A stretch of DNA of 64,000 nucleotides from Treponema primitia ZAS-1 (GCF_000297095.1 NZ_AEEA01000040.1:44925-108924); one strand, 5' to 3'. Counted from the first letter of the stretch, positions 1 through 9,537 are shown. Numbers and translations are program-made. Notes: generated from the letters alone by a model not told the origin.

Positions 1-867
1 GAATTGTGTCCTGAGGATCTCCTCGACCATTATACTATTCTGAATTAAAAAGGCAAAAAGCAGGTGTTCCACCCCCCGGTTATCCCGGCCCAGGGCATGG
101 TAATAGAGCCCTAAAAGCCGGTGCGCCCGCTCCACATCCTGGTTATTGTAGCGGTAGAGGGTCAAAAATCGGCCCACCCCTTCATTTTCCAGGGTCCGCA
201 TCATGGCGGTTCTGACAAAGGAAGAAGAATCCTGGGACCAGAGGGTATCCCGCTTCAGGATCTCCAAGAGCCGTTCTTCCATGGCGGTATATTCCTGCCT
301 GAGCCGGTGGATATCCACAATCTTATACAGGATCTCAAGGTCAAAGCCCGGGGTTTCCAGCAAAATCCGCTGTGCATAGGCCTTTTCATACTGTCTAAGG
401 GCTATCCCCAACTCTCCTTCTACCCTATAGGCCTCGCCAATCCAGTATTCGGCGTCGGGGAATTCCTTATAACGGCCAATGGCTTCCAGAGCTGCCTGGG
501 CGGAATCCCTGAAGGATTCCCGAGGAAGGCGATAATACAGTTCCGCCAGGGCCGCCGCCGCGTCTATATGTCCCCGCTCGGCGATATAGGGCTCTATCAG
601 TTCCAGGGAGTCCCCCATGCGGCGAACCTCCGGTATGGACAGAAGGGTAATAAGATCCTGCTCCATCCGGGTATACATGGCCCTCCGTTGATCCCGGGCT
701 TCCACAAAGGCTATAAGCGCCTCTCCATAATTACCGCTTCTGAAAAAAAGCTTACCCCGTTCCAAGGTATACCAATAGGGACGATCCATCTGCCTTTGGG
801 CAAAGGCCGGAATGCAGATAAAGGATAAAAAGATAATATGAAGGGATACTAAGATTGTTTTTCTCAC
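1..867 (-). CDS. Exported tetratricopeptide-like repeat protein (C-terminus beyond window edge)
   Basis: The minus strand is open from about 867 through base 1, so the gene is partial at its 3' end (289 codons visible). There is no ATG. The start is GTG at 867 (or TTG at 870) after a GAGGGAG ribosome site, with an in-frame stop just upstream. The N-terminus is a clear signal peptide: basic start, hydrophobic stretch, and an AFA cleavage site near residue 23 followed by Gln. The mature part is rich in paired amphipathic helices with aromatic and Ala/Leu positions typical of TPR/Sel1-like repeats. Such proteins act as scaffolds in the periplasm or envelope; no specific partner can be named. It lies upstream of nothing else on its strand here, and ispG reads toward it with a gap of about 50 bases. 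Confidence 0.72.
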   Translation of the reverse strand, partial: MRKTILVSLHIIFLSFICIPAFAQRQMDRPYWYTLERGKLFFRSGNYGEALIAFVEARDQRRAMYTRMEQDLITLLSIPEVRRMGDSLELIEPYIAERGHIDAAAALAELYYRLPRESFRDSAQAALEAIGRYKEFPDAEYWIGEAYRVEGELGIALRQYEKAYAQRILLETPGFDLEILYKIVDIHRLRQEYTAMEERLLEILKRDTLWSQDSSSFVRTAMMRTLENEGVGRFLTLYRYNNQDVERAHRLLGLYYHALGRDNRGVEHLLFAFLIQNSIMVEEILRTQF

Positions 868-919
868 CAACGCTCCCTCTCTCTACTGTACCCCAGCCGG
901 ATAAAAAAAGCCACCCTTT

Positions 920-2044
920 CTACAAACGGTCCAGTTCTTCCCGGAAAGCCGCGTCCGCATCGGCGGCATCAATGGTCCGGATTACTTCGCCATGCCGGAA
1001 GATCAGCACCTTATTTCCCGCGCCGCTTATCCCCAGATCGGCATGCCTGGCTTCCCCGGGGCCGTTTACCGCGCAGCCCATAATAGCAACGGTCAGGTTC
1101 TTGTCCATGGCGTACAGAATATCCTGCCAGCGTTGGGTAAAGCCGTGGGTATCAAACCCGTTCCTGCCGCAGCGGGGGCATGAAACAATGGTAATCCCCT
1201 TTTTCCCCGCAGCCGCTCCTTGCCGCTCCCCAGCGCATTCCGAAGTTTCCGCCGTCGTATTGAGTATCTCCCTGCCGGCTATTACCTCATTTTCCATGGT
1301 ATCCGACAAGGAAACGCGGATGGTATCCCCTATGCCTTCCCCGAGCAAAGTATGGAGGGCCGCAGTATTCCTCACCACCCCGGCGATAAGGGGCCCCGCT
1401 TCGGTAACCCCTATATGGAGGGGCGCATCGGTCCGCTCTGCCAAAAGCCTATTCGCCCTGATAGTATCCGCAACCGAAGATGCCTTCATGGACACCATGC
1501 GGGCAGAAAAATCGAATTCCCTGAAGATTGCCAGTTCCCGCTCCGCAGCGCTCACCAAAGCTTCCGCCTGGCTAAGCTTCCCCGCATCAACACCGGCTGC
1601 CAAGTCCCGGGGCAGGCTTCCGGCATTAACGCCAATCCTGATGGGTATGCCCTTTGCTGCGGCCTTGGACAAAACCTTCTCCACCCGGTCCCGGCCGCCT
1701 ATATTCCCGGGATTAATGCGTATCTTTGCTATTGGATAATCGAGACAGCGGAGGGCAATTTTATAATCAAAATGAATATCCGCCACCAGGGGCATGGAAA
1801 CCCGGGAAGAAAGCTCCCCAAGAACTTCGGCGGCCTCCGGATCCGGAACCGCAAAACGGAGGAGAGCGCAGCCCATCTGTTTAAGCCGCCCTATCCGTTC
1901 CAGGATTTGTTCCCCGGCGGAACCTTCCAGATCAGAAAAAGAAAGGCGGTCCTTCCACATGGTCTGAATAACCACAGGAAAGCTACCGCCTAACTTTATA
2001 CCATCCACATGATCAAAACCACCAATAGTCAGGACCCGGGACAC
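920..2044 (-). CDS. ispG: 4-hydroxy-3-methylbut-2-enyl diphosphate synthase IspG (GcpE)
   Basis: Converts methylerythritol cyclodiphosphate to HMBPP, the penultimate step of the MEP isoprenoid pathway, in the cytoplasm, using a [4Fe-4S] cluster and a flavodoxin or ferredoxin reductant. The protein is 374 aa, normal for the short bacterial form. An N-terminal TIM-barrel (about 1-255) precedes the cluster domain. The cluster ligands are visible: Cys289 and Cys292 in SCPRCGR, Cys324 in MGCAVNGPGE, and Glu331 as the known fourth ligand. The start is GTG. It lies 21 nt after atpK on the same strand and may be co-transcribed with the V-ATPase operon. A slightly Ala-rich insertion near 265-283 separates the two domains. 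Confidence 0.95.
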   Translation of the reverse strand: MSRVLTIGGFDHVDGIKLGGSFPVVIQTMWKDRLSFSDLEGSAGEQILERIGRLKQMGCALLRFAVPDPEAAEVLGELSSRVSMPLVADIHFDYKIALRCLDYPIAKIRINPGNIGGRDRVEKVLSKAAAKGIPIRIGVNAGSLPRDLAAGVDAGKLSQAEALVSAAERELAIFREFDFSARMVSMKASSVADTIRANRLLAERTDAPLHIGVTEAGPLIAGVVRNTAALHTLLGEGIGDTIRVSLSDTMENEVIAGREILNTTAETSECAGERQGAAAGKKGITIVSCPRCGRNGFDTHGFTQRWQDILYAMDKNLTVAIMGCAVNGPGEARHADLGISGAGNKVLIFRHGEVIRTIDAADADAAFREELDRL

Positions 2045-2065
2045 TTTGTAAAGAAACTCTTCTTC

Positions 2066-2503
2066 TTAGCCTAAGCTGGTCATGGAGAGAACCATGGCGA
2101 ACAGGGCGACGGTTTCGCAGATACCAACCACCGCGATGTACTGGGCAAAACCTTTACCGGTTTCTCCCTGAGCGTCCGCAGCCGCAGCGCCTGCCTGACC
2201 CTGGGCTATGGCAGAAAAGGCCATGGCTAAACCGGAGGCAAAACCGAAACCGACATAAAGCCATGCGTTTTCAGGATTCGCAGCAACCGCCGTCTTTATT
2301 TGCCCCATCAAAATAAAACCGTAGAAAGTCTGCGTCAACGGTGCGCCCGCAAATGCAAGCAGGGTCATCGGCGCCGGTTTATTGGCTATGTAGCATTTCT
2401 TCCATGCGCCGATTGTTGCCTGACCGGCAATACCGATACCCAGTGCCGAGCCCAGGGCGGCAATCCCCATTACAAGACCTGCTCCTAATAATCCAAAACT
2501 CAT
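2066..2503 (-). CDS. atpK: V-type ATPase membrane rotor subunit K (proteolipid)
   Basis: Forms the membrane c/K ring that carries the coupling ion of the V-type ATPase. At 145 aa it has four hydrophobic helices, a duplicated hairpin form like Enterococcus hirae NtpK. The ion site residues known from NtpK (Thr64, Gln65, Tyr68, Gln110, Glu139) appear to be present here as Thr57, Gln58 and Tyr61 (PLTQTFYGF), Gln101 (AIAQGQ) and Glu130 (GICETV). This is the Na+-binding pattern, so Na+ coupling is inferred. NtpK Leu61 corresponds to Ala here. It is the last ATPase gene of the operon, 13 nt after atpI. Confidence 0.93.
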   Translation of the reverse strand: MSFGLLGAGLVMGIAALGSALGIGIAGQATIGAWKKCYIANKPAPMTLLAFAGAPLTQTFYGFILMGQIKTAVAANPENAWLYVGFGFASGLAMAFSAIAQGQAGAAAADAQGETGKGFAQYIAVVGICETVALFAMVLSMTSLG

Positions 2504-2516
2504 GACTTACTCCTAT

Positions 2517-4475
2517 TTACTTTTTTGCCGTTTCAGCAAACGGTCTATATGCAGTGCCCGACCATGTCAGACCCAAATGACTTGAAAATTCCAGGGTATT
2601 CAAACGAACCCCATGGACTAGTACTGATAATACATTGAGAACAAGATTTAATCCATGACCGAAACACAGCAGGATTAGACCTAAGAAAACCAGGAAACTC
2701 CCCAACAAGGGACCGACCATACTGTTCACCGTGGAGGCGATTGAGGCCCCCGCAAGCCCTACCGCCCAAAGCCTGATATATGACATGATATCGGAGAACA
2801 CATTGGTAATCCCCAAAATCACCGAAATGATATTTGAGAAGCTTGCCCCAAGGGACCGCAGTATACTTCCTTCGTAGCTGCCGAACACAAAGACCAGAAC
2901 AAAGCCGCCTATGAGCAGATACATTGACTGGGGCAGGAAGGGGATGGGCCGGTAATCATTACTGACCACCAGGAAGAGAACCACATTATACATACCGAAA
3001 AGCATAGCCAGGTTGCCAAGGTCGGCAAAAAACTTGAGGGACTTTTCTTTTATATTTCTGATAATGCCTATCACATGGGCAATGGACAGCTGCAGTAAAG
3101 CCAGGGAGAAACAGAATATCTGCAAATTCTGATCCACCAGCGCCGAAGCTTCCGGGGATTTTGCCGCCTCCGCACTTGATATGAGGGGCAGGGATATATT
3201 CTTAAGCGCCCCAGGAACCATTTCCAAAGGAAGCCCGAACCAGGAACAGGTAAGAATACCCCATACCATGTTAGAAATACTCAAGAGGAGCATCATCTTA
3301 AAAATTGCCGGGGTACCCTTCCTGGCGGTTTTGAAAATACCGAACAGGGCGGTTGCGAGGAGGATTAAACCGTAACCCGCGTCACCGAAGATCATGCCGA
3401 AGAAAATACAGAAGAACAACAGGAACCAGCCGGAAATATCTACTTCGTGGTAGCCCGGAACGGTTTCCAGGAAATCCGTAAGGGGATAGAGGAGGCTTAC
3501 CAGCTTGTTGTTTTTAAGCTTAGTGGGTACCTCTTCATCCGGACCCGGCTCGTCGGCGATGAGGGCCCAGTTATTTTCCGCAGCGGCCCGCTTGAGGAGA
3601 CCCACATCTTCCTGGGGGGCAAAACCGGAGAAGTAGGAAACGGCAAGATCCTCGGGAATATCGTCTACCAATTCCAGGGTCGCCCGGGCCACTTCAAAAT
3701 CTATCCGGCCCTGAACAATGGCCATTTCCTTATCCAGCACCGACTTGCGGTCCGCGAAGTTCTTTAACTTCCCTTCAATTTCCGCAATCTTACCGGGTAA
3801 TTCCGCAGCTTCGGCGTTCAGTTCAGAAAGGGATTTCTCCGGCAGTTGTATGGGGGAGACCCCGGGTAGTTCCTTGTCAAAAACGATAATCCGTACCGAA
3901 CCCTTATCCCGATTCTTGAGGATATACTTGGTATCCTCCGGAAGGTTTGCAAATACGGAGGGGATCAATTCGTAAAGATAGATATTTACGCCGCTTGCCC
4001 CCAGTTCCCTGAGAGATTCGGGGGTAAAACTCCCCCAATTTTTAAGCCGGGTAGTTTCCCGGGCAAGAAAGGCTAAACGATCCTGGCAGGCTTTAAGTTC
4101 CTTACCCCAACCCACCAACATATCCACCAGATCCGGCCGTTCGGGGGCATTGATCGCATCTATGGAGTAAAATTCGGAATCTTCTTTTCCAAGGATATCC
4201 GCAGCCCGCCGGCCTCGGGCGACGCCGGCGACCGGCTTACGATCCACCCACCCTTTGTTCGTATCGGGCTTTTTCTTAGGGGGCGCCTTATATTGCCGGA
4301 GAAGGCCCTGGGCAGTTTCCACCCTGGTTTTCCGTTCAAACACCTTGGACAGCGAATCGGAGGAAACATTTTTCCGCTCCAGATGCACCACCCCTAGTTC
4401 CCGCAGCTTGGTAAGGGCTTCAATCTGTGTCTTATCCTGGATAACCAGGGACACTTTCTTCATAGGTACGATCAC
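2517..4475 (-). CDS. atpI: V-type ATPase subunit I (a-subunit homologue, membrane stator)
   Basis: Stator subunit that forms the ion half-channels against the K ring. It is 652 aa with a cytoplasmic N-terminal half (about 1-340, coiled-coil rich) and a C-terminal membrane half with about seven or eight hydrophobic helices. The ring-facing arginines are visible: Arg568 in SYIRLWAVGLAG and Arg624 in VHGVRLNTLEF. Their 56-residue spacing equals that of the functional pair Arg573/Arg629 I recall for E. hirae NtpI. The start is GTG at 4475, eight bases after a perfect AGGAGG; the internal ATG (codon 5) is too far from that site. Confidence 0.94.
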   Translation of the reverse strand: MIVPMKKVSLVIQDKTQIEALTKLRELGVVHLERKNVSSDSLSKVFERKTRVETAQGLLRQYKAPPKKKPDTNKGWVDRKPVAGVARGRRAADILGKEDSEFYSIDAINAPERPDLVDMLVGWGKELKACQDRLAFLARETTRLKNWGSFTPESLRELGASGVNIYLYELIPSVFANLPEDTKYILKNRDKGSVRIIVFDKELPGVSPIQLPEKSLSELNAEAAELPGKIAEIEGKLKNFADRKSVLDKEMAIVQGRIDFEVARATLELVDDIPEDLAVSYFSGFAPQEDVGLLKRAAAENNWALIADEPGPDEEVPTKLKNNKLVSLLYPLTDFLETVPGYHEVDISGWFLLFFCIFFGMIFGDAGYGLILLATALFGIFKTARKGTPAIFKMMLLLSISNMVWGILTCSWFGLPLEMVPGALKNISLPLISSAEAAKSPEASALVDQNLQIFCFSLALLQLSIAHVIGIIRNIKEKSLKFFADLGNLAMLFGMYNVVLFLVVSNDYRPIPFLPQSMYLLIGGFVLVFVFGSYEGSILRSLGASFSNIISVILGITNVFSDIMSYIRLWAVGLAGASIASTVNSMVGPLLGSFLVFLGLILLCFGHGLNLVLNVLSVLVHGVRLNTLEFSSHLGLTWSGTAYRPFAETAKK

Positions 4476-4512
4476 GAGGGGAACCTCCTCACGGTGTTCG
4501 TCGGGTGAATGT

Positions 4513-5115
4513 TCATTTCGCTGCCTTCTCCAATCCGCTCTTGGCGATCTTGCCCCGCACTACCGCAGAGGTCTGCTGATCCCCAAGGTAGACGCCTATC
4601 TTTTTTATACTTCCCTTAGTCTCAGGAATCTTAATCTTCTCAAAGAGGTTCACCCTCTGGGTAGTAACCCGTAACTCGTGGTCCAGGCGCTTACGCTGTT
4701 CCTCCAGGATCTGTGCTTCCAAATCCAGGAGTATCACCTGCTCCATCTTCTCCACCGCCACATCAAGCCACAGGGGCGTACGGGCTAAGTCGTAGGGGGC
4801 GACCTCAAAATCCGCACCCTGGAATATGGGTATGGACACACCGGCGATGTTTCCTTCCGAGGTCCTGAGACTGGTAATCTTCAAAAGCTCCGGAACAAAA
4901 ACACCGGTTTCACCGAAGACACCGACCCAGTTTTTAAAGGACTCGTCCAGAAGGTCTTTTTCTTCCATCAGTTCTTTGATCCGAATTTCGGTGGTACGAA
5001 TTTCACCCTGAAGCTGCTGCTTCTTGAGCATCAGGGTCGGCAAATACCGCTGATACATCTTGAGTGAGTCTTTCTGCTTTTTAAGCTCATTCTTAGTCAG
5101 CTTTATCTTTGCCAT
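4513..5115 (-). CDS. atpD: V-type ATPase central-stalk subunit D
   Basis: Central rotor shaft linking the A3B3 head to the membrane ring. The protein is 200 aa, the normal length, and begins with the family-typical MAKIKLTKNELKKQK. Long helices at the N- and C-termini form the expected antiparallel coiled coil. It starts 8 nt after atpB ends and is followed after 37 nt by atpI. No subunit F gene, which usually accompanies D, is seen in this operon. Confidence 0.93.
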   Translation of the reverse strand: MAKIKLTKNELKKQKDSLKMYQRYLPTLMLKKQQLQGEIRTTEIRIKELMEEKDLLDESFKNWVGVFGETGVFVPELLKITSLRTSEGNIAGVSIPIFQGADFEVAPYDLARTPLWLDVAVEKMEQVILLDLEAQILEEQRKRLDHELRVTTQRVNLFEKIKIPETKGSIKKIGVYLGDQQTSAVVRGKIAKSGLEKAAK

Positions 5116-5123
5116 GGATACAC

Positions 5124-6422
5124 TTAGTCCTTCTTAGGCCAGAACTTCGTAATAAGTTCAGTCCGCAGTCCCGTTTCTTCGGGGCTGAAACAATCCGAAA
5201 GGATTTCCCAACCCAGATCCAGGGCCCCTTCCAGGGGTATGTTGACCGTAAGGTCCATCATCTTCTTTTCAAAGAGTTCCCCGTACTTGAGGAGTTTTGC
5301 ATCCCAGGGGGTCATGATAAAGCCCATGGCCTTCTTTTCCAGGGTATCCCGGTAGGCTGAGTAGAGCTTGATCATACCGTCCATCAGAGCCCGGTGGTCC
5401 GCCCTGGTTTTACCGTTAACCTGCTGTTTAAGCCGGGAAAGGGAACCAAAGGGCTCGATACGGCCATTCTTAAGGTAGTACTGACCTTCGGTGATATACC
5501 CCGTATTATCCGGCACCGGGTGGGTAACGTCGTCGCCGGGCATGGTGGTAACACCCAGGATGGTGATGGAACCGGCGCTCTCAAAGTCAACCGCCTTTTC
5601 GTAGCGGCTGGCAAGCTGGCTATACAAGTCTCCGGGGTAACCGCGGTTGGAAGGAACCTGCTCCTGGATGATGGAGATTTCCTTCATGGCGTCCGCAAAG
5701 TTGGTCATATCCGTAAGGAGGACCAACACATCCTTGCCCTGGAGGGCAAACTGTTCCGCCACGGCCAGGGACATATCGGGAATCATCAGACATTCTACGG
5801 TGGGGTCCGACGCGGTGTGTACGAACATCACCGTACGGGAAAGGGCGCCTCCCTCTTCCAGGGTATCCTTAAAGAAGAGGTAGTCGTCGTATTTAAGACC
5901 CATACCTCCCAGAACGATAACGTCTACTTCGGCTTGCATGGCAATACGGGCCAGGAGGTCGTTGTAGGGTTCACCGGAAACCGAGAAAATGGGCAGCTTC
6001 TGGGACACCACCAGGGTGTTGAAGAGGTCAATCATGGGGATACCGGTACGGATCATGTTCCGGGGTATAATACGATTGGCGGGGTTAACCGAAGGTCCGC
6101 CTATGGGTATGGGGTTATCGTGCAGGGCTGGTCCGTTATCCCGGGGGGTTCCGGAACCGGAGAATACCCGGCCCATGAGGTTGTCCGAAAAGGGTACCTG
6201 CATCTGCCGGCCCAGGAAGCGGACCGTATCGCCGGTGGAAATACCCCGGCCTCCGGCGAATACCTGGAGGGAAACCAGATCCCCGTTCAGACGGTTAACC
6301 TCCGCCAGGGAAGTACCGAATACGGTGTCCACCTCGGCGAGATCCCCGTAACGGATACCCTCGGCCTTCACGGTAATAACGCTTCCGGTAATGGATTCGA
6401 TCTTACTATATACTTTGTTCAT
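5124..6422 (-). CDS. atpB: V-type ATPase non-catalytic subunit B
   Basis: Forms the A3B3 head together with atpA. It is 432 aa and matches the archaeal/vacuolar B subunit: an N-terminal beta-barrel (about 1-75), a nucleotide-binding-like core without a Walker A lysine, and the conserved TDMTNFADAMKEIS and SRYEKAVDFESAGS segments. It starts 9 nt downstream of atpA in the same operon. Confidence 0.95.
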   Translation of the reverse strand: MNKVYSKIESITGSVITVKAEGIRYGDLAEVDTVFGTSLAEVNRLNGDLVSLQVFAGGRGISTGDTVRFLGRQMQVPFSDNLMGRVFSGSGTPRDNGPALHDNPIPIGGPSVNPANRIIPRNMIRTGIPMIDLFNTLVVSQKLPIFSVSGEPYNDLLARIAMQAEVDVIVLGGMGLKYDDYLFFKDTLEEGGALSRTVMFVHTASDPTVECLMIPDMSLAVAEQFALQGKDVLVLLTDMTNFADAMKEISIIQEQVPSNRGYPGDLYSQLASRYEKAVDFESAGSITILGVTTMPGDDVTHPVPDNTGYITEGQYYLKNGRIEPFGSLSRLKQQVNGKTRADHRALMDGMIKLYSAYRDTLEKKAMGFIMTPWDAKLLKYGELFEKKMMDLTVNIPLEGALDLGWEILSDCFSPEETGLRTELITKFWPKKD

Positions 6423-6431
6423 GACTCCGTC

Positions 6432-8195
6432 CTATAACGCAAGTATTTTTTCGGCCGCTTTATCCAGGCCCTTGGACTGTTCGGCCACGGTGGATTCAAT
6501 TTCCTTTTCCAGGGCCTTGAATTTATCGTTCTGCCATTCCGATCCATTGTAATCCAAGAATTTCTGCCTGAGCCGGTTGAACCAACTGCGGGCTTCGTTT
6601 TTATCCGGAAAGCTAAACAGGGTAGCCATTATCTTAAGAAGCAAAGCAAAACTGTGTTTCTGCCGTTCCGGGCTGACCGCAGCGTCTACCGCGTCGAAGG
6701 AGTTCTGTTGGAAGTACACCGAGTCGATAAGCTCGCCCTTGAGGTAGATTACGTAATCTTCAATACTGGTTCCTTCCTCGCCGACGACCTTCATCATCTG
6801 CTCTACTTCACTGCCCCGGCGCATAAAGCCGTGGGCATAGCTCACTTTTTCTGCGTTTATAATGCCCTTGTACTTGGACCAGGAATCCAGGGGGTGAATA
6901 GCGGGGAACTTACGGGCATCGGAACGTTCACGGGAAAGACCGTGGAAGGCGCCGACAACCTTTAGGGTTGCCTGGGTAACGGGTTCTTCAAAGTTACCGC
7001 CCGCAGGACTGACCGTACCGCCTATGGTTACGGACCCGACGTTCCCGTCTCTTAGCCGAACCGTACCGGCCCTTTCGTAGAAGCTGGCGATGGTGGATTC
7101 CAGGTAAGCGGGGAACGCTTCCTCGCCGGGGATTTCTTCCAGACGACCGGACATTTCGCGCATGGCCTGGGCCCAACGGCTGGTAGAGTCCGCCAGGAGC
7201 AGGACGTTAAGCCCCATCTGCCGGTAATATTCCGCCAGGGTCACCCCGGTGTATACCGAAGCTTCCCGGGAAGCAACGGGCATGGAAGAGGTATTACAAA
7301 TAATAATGGTCCGCTCCATTAAGGAATGACCAGTTTTAGGATCCTTTAATTCGGGGAATTCCTTGAGGGTTTCCACCACTTCACCGGCGCGCTCACCGCA
7401 GGCGGCGAGGATTACGATGTCCACGTCCGCATTCTGGCTGGTGATCTGCTGAAGGACGGTCTTCCCGGCGCCAAAGGGTCCGGGGATACAGTAGGTACCG
7501 CCCCGGGCTACGGGGAAGAAGGTGTCGATAAGCCGGACACGGGTAACCATGGGCTCCGTGGGCTTAAACCGTTCCACAAAGCAGTCTATGGGCCGCTTTA
7601 CGGGCCAGCGGAAGGAGAGGCTTACCGGTACGGTGTTTCCCTTTTCATCCTTGAGCTCCGCAATGGTGTCCCGAAGCTTATACGAACCGGGGCCTTTTAT
7701 GGAAACTACGGTATAGGTTCCGTACAGGCCGAAGGGAACCATGATCCGGTGGGTAAAGGCCGCTTCCGGCACCGTACCCAGGGTATCCGCCCGTTCAACC
7801 GTATCGCCGACTTTTGCAACCGGGGTAAATTCCCAGGCCACATCCGAGGGCAGGGGGTCCAGATAGATGCCCCGTTCCAGGAACATACCCGCTACCGCCG
7901 TCAGTTTGGGCAGAGGGTTCTGGAGGCCGTCGTAGACCTGACCTAAAAGGCCGGGCCCCACTTCCACCGAGAGCATATCCCCGGTGTACTCCACCGTATC
8001 ACCCACGGCGATACCCTTGGTAACCTCGAAGACCTGGAGCTGGGAAATATCACCCCTGATGCGGATGACCTCGCTTTTAAGCTGCTTGTCCGCAACCTTG
8101 ACAAAGCCCACTTCGTTCATGGAGACAGGCCCGTCAAAACGGACGCTCACCATATTGCCGTTAACGGCTTCCACTGTACCTTTTGTTCCGATCAT
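6432..8195 (-). CDS. atpA: V-type ATPase catalytic subunit A
   Basis: Catalytic ATP-hydrolysing subunit. It is 587 aa. The N-terminal barrel (1-75), the bulge domain typical of V/A-type A subunits (about 110-200), and the Walker A motif GPFGAGKT (Lys245) are in order. The GER catalytic glutamate segment (ACGERAGEVVE) follows, then the C-terminal helical domain. The usual residue in the second P-loop position of many A subunits is Ala; here it is Pro. Its ATG overlaps the stop of the preceding DUF2764 gene (ATGA), implying translational coupling. Confidence 0.96.
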   Translation of the reverse strand: MIGTKGTVEAVNGNMVSVRFDGPVSMNEVGFVKVADKQLKSEVIRIRGDISQLQVFEVTKGIAVGDTVEYTGDMLSVEVGPGLLGQVYDGLQNPLPKLTAVAGMFLERGIYLDPLPSDVAWEFTPVAKVGDTVERADTLGTVPEAAFTHRIMVPFGLYGTYTVVSIKGPGSYKLRDTIAELKDEKGNTVPVSLSFRWPVKRPIDCFVERFKPTEPMVTRVRLIDTFFPVARGGTYCIPGPFGAGKTVLQQITSQNADVDIVILAACGERAGEVVETLKEFPELKDPKTGHSLMERTIIICNTSSMPVASREASVYTGVTLAEYYRQMGLNVLLLADSTSRWAQAMREMSGRLEEIPGEEAFPAYLESTIASFYERAGTVRLRDGNVGSVTIGGTVSPAGGNFEEPVTQATLKVVGAFHGLSRERSDARKFPAIHPLDSWSKYKGIINAEKVSYAHGFMRRGSEVEQMMKVVGEEGTSIEDYVIYLKGELIDSVYFQQNSFDAVDAAVSPERQKHSFALLLKIMATLFSFPDKNEARSWFNRLRQKFLDYNGSEWQNDKFKALEKEIESTVAEQSKGLDKAAEKILAL

Positions 8196-8827
8196 TTAGG
8201 TTCTCCCACGGACGGACCTACCGGTCCGAGTACACTCGACTGTGCGCTGCTCAATATGGCAGCGTAGAGTGTTTTATATTCCTTAAATCCTTCTTCCGTT
8301 TTAAACGATGCACGCCGCTCCAGGATGAGCAGCTTGAGCAGATAGGCGTACGCAACGTTCCGGCTGAAGTTATCTAATCCCTGTAAATAACCGATGGCTT
8401 CCCACCGGGCCTTATCCAGAACCATTTCCGCTTCCAGGGGGGATTCCACGGCCACAGCGGCTTTAACCGCCGCAGCTACGGCATCCGCCGGATATATGGG
8501 GGGCTCCACCGGGGCCGCAGTATCCCGTTTCGTCCGCTGGGCGCGGTACCGGGCTACGTTAAGACGCAGAGTCCGTTCCCATTCCCGCCAGTGGTCAATA
8601 AACTCGCTGCCAGAAGCGGATGCGTTCTCCGCATAGGAGGGCCTCCCGTCACCGGCGGCGTTTTTCCCCGGAAGTTCCGGGTCCAGACTAACCACATCCA
8701 GCAGGGCGCCGTCTTCGGCATCCAGTAGGGACTTGGCCAGCTCCCGAAAATATGCAGAAGTCATGGGTGCGCTCTGACCATAGACGAGGTTGGGGAGCTG
8801 GGCTGCTAAGTAATAGTAGGAGCCCAC
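8192..8827 (-). CDS. DUF2764 protein of the V-ATPase operon
   Basis: A 211-aa mostly helical soluble protein. It begins MGSYYYLAAQLPNLVYGQ, typical of the DUF2764 family, which occurs in spirochaete, chlamydial and Bacteroidetes V-ATPase operons between subunits E and A. Its position is that of subunit C in other A/V-ATPase operons. No recognisable C subunit is present here, so it may replace C as the bridge from the central stalk to the ring; that is inference. It starts 3 nt after atpE ends and overlaps atpA by 4 nt. Confidence 0.8.
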   Translation of the reverse strand: MGSYYYLAAQLPNLVYGQSAPMTSAYFRELAKSLLDAEDGALLDVVSLDPELPGKNAAGDGRPSYAENASASGSEFIDHWREWERTLRLNVARYRAQRTKRDTAAPVEPPIYPADAVAAAVKAAVAVESPLEAEMVLDKARWEAIGYLQGLDNFSRNVAYAYLLKLLILERRASFKTEEGFKEYKTLYAAILSSAQSSVLGPVGPSVGEPK

Positions 8828-8830
8828 TGC

Positions 8831-9445
8831 TTAGTTTCCCTTTGCTGAGGTTTTAAGTATCTCCGCTAACCGGGGATTTAGATAGGACGAGAGCAACTCC
8901 GCCACGGATTCAACGGAAAAGTCGTAATATGCGGACCCATCCTTGGTGGCAATGCGAAAACCGGCGCCTAAATTACGGTCTGATTTTAACTCAACACCCT
9001 TATTTATCTCCGAGACGAGCTGATCATTGAAATAGGACCGGAGTTTATTGAGATTATCCTCGCTTAGGATGAGATCTAAAGAATCGGCGCCCTTGGAGAC
9101 CCAGCTTTTTACTAATTCCGGAATTATCGCCTTAAGGGTATCCTCGCCATAGGAGGAAGCCGTCTTGGCGGCAATAATCTTGTCCAGCAAGGCCTCAATT
9201 TCACCTTTAAAGGCAAGGACAAGGTTCCGGGAAGCCTGTTCCAGGGCGGCGGTACCGGCTTTTTCGAAGCGTTCCGAATCCGTCTTAGCCTTGGCAATGA
9301 TCCCCTCGGCTTCCCGCTGGGCGGATTCCACTATCCGTTTGGCATCGGAATCGGCCTGGGACTTTAGGCGGGCAGCTTCCTCTGAAGCGGAAACAATTCC
9401 GTCCTTCTTTATCTTATCAATAAGTTCTTGAAGTTGAATTTCCAT
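8831..9445 (-). CDS. atpE: V-type ATPase peripheral-stalk subunit E
   Basis: Peripheral stalk subunit that holds the stator. It is 204 aa from the ATG at 9445, which follows an AGAGGAGCTT ribosome site. An in-frame codon further upstream (9490) would add 15 residues that encode the ribosome site itself, so it is rejected. The N-terminal 110 residues are a charged, Ala-rich helix, with a globular C-terminal domain, as expected for E. It is first in the operon. A partner subunit G/H gene is not seen nearby. Confidence 0.88.
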   Translation of the reverse strand: MEIQLQELIDKIKKDGIVSASEEAARLKSQADSDAKRIVESAQREAEGIIAKAKTDSERFEKAGTAALEQASRNLVLAFKGEIEALLDKIIAAKTASSYGEDTLKAIIPELVKSWVSKGADSLDLILSEDNLNKLRSYFNDQLVSEINKGVELKSDRNLGAGFRIATKDGSAYYDFSVESVAELLSSYLNPRLAEILKTSAKGN

Positions 9446-9474
9446 AAGCTCCTCTTTAAATAGCAACAAATGAA

Positions 9475-9503
9475 ATTGTATCGGCAACAAGTGAAATATG
9501 CAA
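9475..9503 (-). promoter_or_regulatory. Sigma-70-type promoter of the V-ATPase operon
   Basis: On the minus strand, TTGCAT (9503-9498), a 17-base spacer and TACAAT (9480-9475) precede atpE by about 30 bases. It is a good match to the vegetative consensus. Confidence 0.6.
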
Positions 9504-9537
9504 GACCATTAAATAAAAAATACAAAAAATTCTTAAA

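Noticed and set aside
855..1739. Long plus-strand frame opposite ispG, and similar frames opposite atpB (5394-6437) and the PPDK-like gene (59270-60169)
   Set aside because: They mirror strongly conserved genes on the other strand and show no domain, ribosome site or plausible composition.
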